Source: Pseudomonas sp. PGPPP3 | Lineage (GTDB): Bacteria; Pseudomonadota; Gammaproteobacteria; Pseudomonadales; Pseudomonadaceae | NCBI GenBank assembly: GCA_002256055.1 | Contig: NKIE01000189.1 | Location: forward strand, 1-5,968 | DNA: 5,968 nt | Direction: 5' to 3' | Shown here: one piece after another, positions 5,631-5,968 of the stretch | How the letters are laid out: each line of letters starts with the position of its first letter | Numbering within the stretch: position 1 is the first letter of the stretch | Notes under the pieces: generated by a model | The model's database searches: none | What the model was told of the DNA's origin: nothing | What the model saw: the letters and a program-made list of their open reading frames with translations, nothing else | Program-made: the position numbers and the translations under genes

Positions 5631-5968
5631 TTACTGCCAGAAACGTTGTTGATTGAGCCGGCTCCACCAGGTCAGCAAGACCCGGTCGAGTGCCACACTG
5701 GTGGCGATGCCAAAGCGTTCCTGCAGGCTCTTTTTCTCAGCGTAATGCAAATGGAACAACTCGGCCTCACGGGCGCGATTGCCGAGGTATTCGTCGCTGG
5801 TCTGCAAATCATCCACCAACAGTTTGTCCAGCGCCGCCATGCCCAACCAGACTTCGCCGGTGGCCACCTCGTCGATGCTCAACTGCGGGCGGTAGCGGGC
5901 GACAAAGCCCTTGAACAGTTCGTGGGTGGTTTCCAGGTCTTCCTGAAATTTCTCCCGGCCCTTGTCGG
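5631..5968 (-). CDS. sohB: SohB, S49-family inner-membrane peptidase (partial, C-terminal 111 residues)
   Basis: The frame is open from the right window edge to TAA at 5633-5631. The visible part resembles the end of E. coli SohB: GREKFQEDLETTHELFKGFV, then RYRPQLSIDEVATGEVWLG, LVDDLQTSDEYL, and a basic tail with LDRVLLTWWSRLNQQ. This is the S49 (SppA/SohB) serine-peptidase domain, anchored in the inner membrane with the active site in the periplasm. The catalytic serine and lysine and the N-terminal anchor lie outside the window. A TTG at 5882 is an internal leucine codon, not a start, because the conserved sequence continues upstream of it. acuI follows 24 bases downstream on the same strand, suggesting a shared transcript. 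SohB was named as a multicopy suppressor of htrA (degP); its natural substrates are poorly known. Confidence 0.88.
   Translation of the reverse strand, partial: DKGREKFQEDLETTHELFKGFVARYRPQLSIDEVATGEVWLGMAALDKLLVDDLQTSDEYLGNRAREAELFHLHYAEKKSLQERFGIATSVALDRVLLTWWSRLNQQRFWQ

Noticed and set aside
5631..5882. A short gene starting at TTG 5882
   Set aside because: The same frame is open to the window edge and the SohB-like sequence continues upstream of this codon, so it is an internal leucine codon.
1..5968. CRISPR arrays, tRNA or rRNA genes, insertion sequences, toxin-antitoxin pairs and phage genes
   Set aside because: No regularly spaced repeats, structured RNA genes, transposase-like frames or terminal inverted repeats were seen.

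Overview
The window looks like a chromosomal segment of a Pseudomonas or close relative. The evidence is GC-rich codon use, Pseudomonas-like protein sequences, and the linked set sulfite reductase (cysI), DUF934 protein, AcuI-type reductase and SohB, a set I recall from pseudomonad chromosomes. Most of it is core metabolism. The left end belongs to a different, more AT-rich module.

Left part (1-826): the 5' end of a minus-strand gene with a BcsR-like N-terminal motif. It was recognised by translating the open frame that runs off the window edge. This is probably the first gene of a cellulose biosynthesis (bcs/wss) operon that continues to the left. Behind it lie about 376 bases without a confident gene, holding a candidate promoter, small inverted repeats and a start-less open frame (601-795).

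Middle (827-2411): a minus-strand gene for a secreted periplasmic sugar-binding-type protein with no transporter genes beside it. Its start is best placed at a GTG just downstream of a TATAAT box. Next is a complete small transcription unit on the minus strand: promoter, 37-residue single-pass membrane protein gene (2060-2173, internal to the window but easily missed because of its size), and intrinsic terminator. A divergent control region of about 240 bases separates it from cysI.

Right part (2412-5968): cysI, a siroheme/[4Fe-4S] sulfite reductase, overlaps by 17 bases a DUF934 gene, giving a two-gene sulfur-assimilation operon. A near-perfect bidirectional terminator separates it from the convergent acuI. 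acuI lies 24 bases downstream of the 3' end of sohB (S49-family inner-membrane peptidase), which runs off the right edge.

No clearly new system is visible. The items most worth a second look are the unusual N-terminus of the bcs-like gene with a possible fused MinD-type ATPase, the apparent junction between accessory and core DNA around 450-830, the orphan binding protein and the 37-residue membrane protein.
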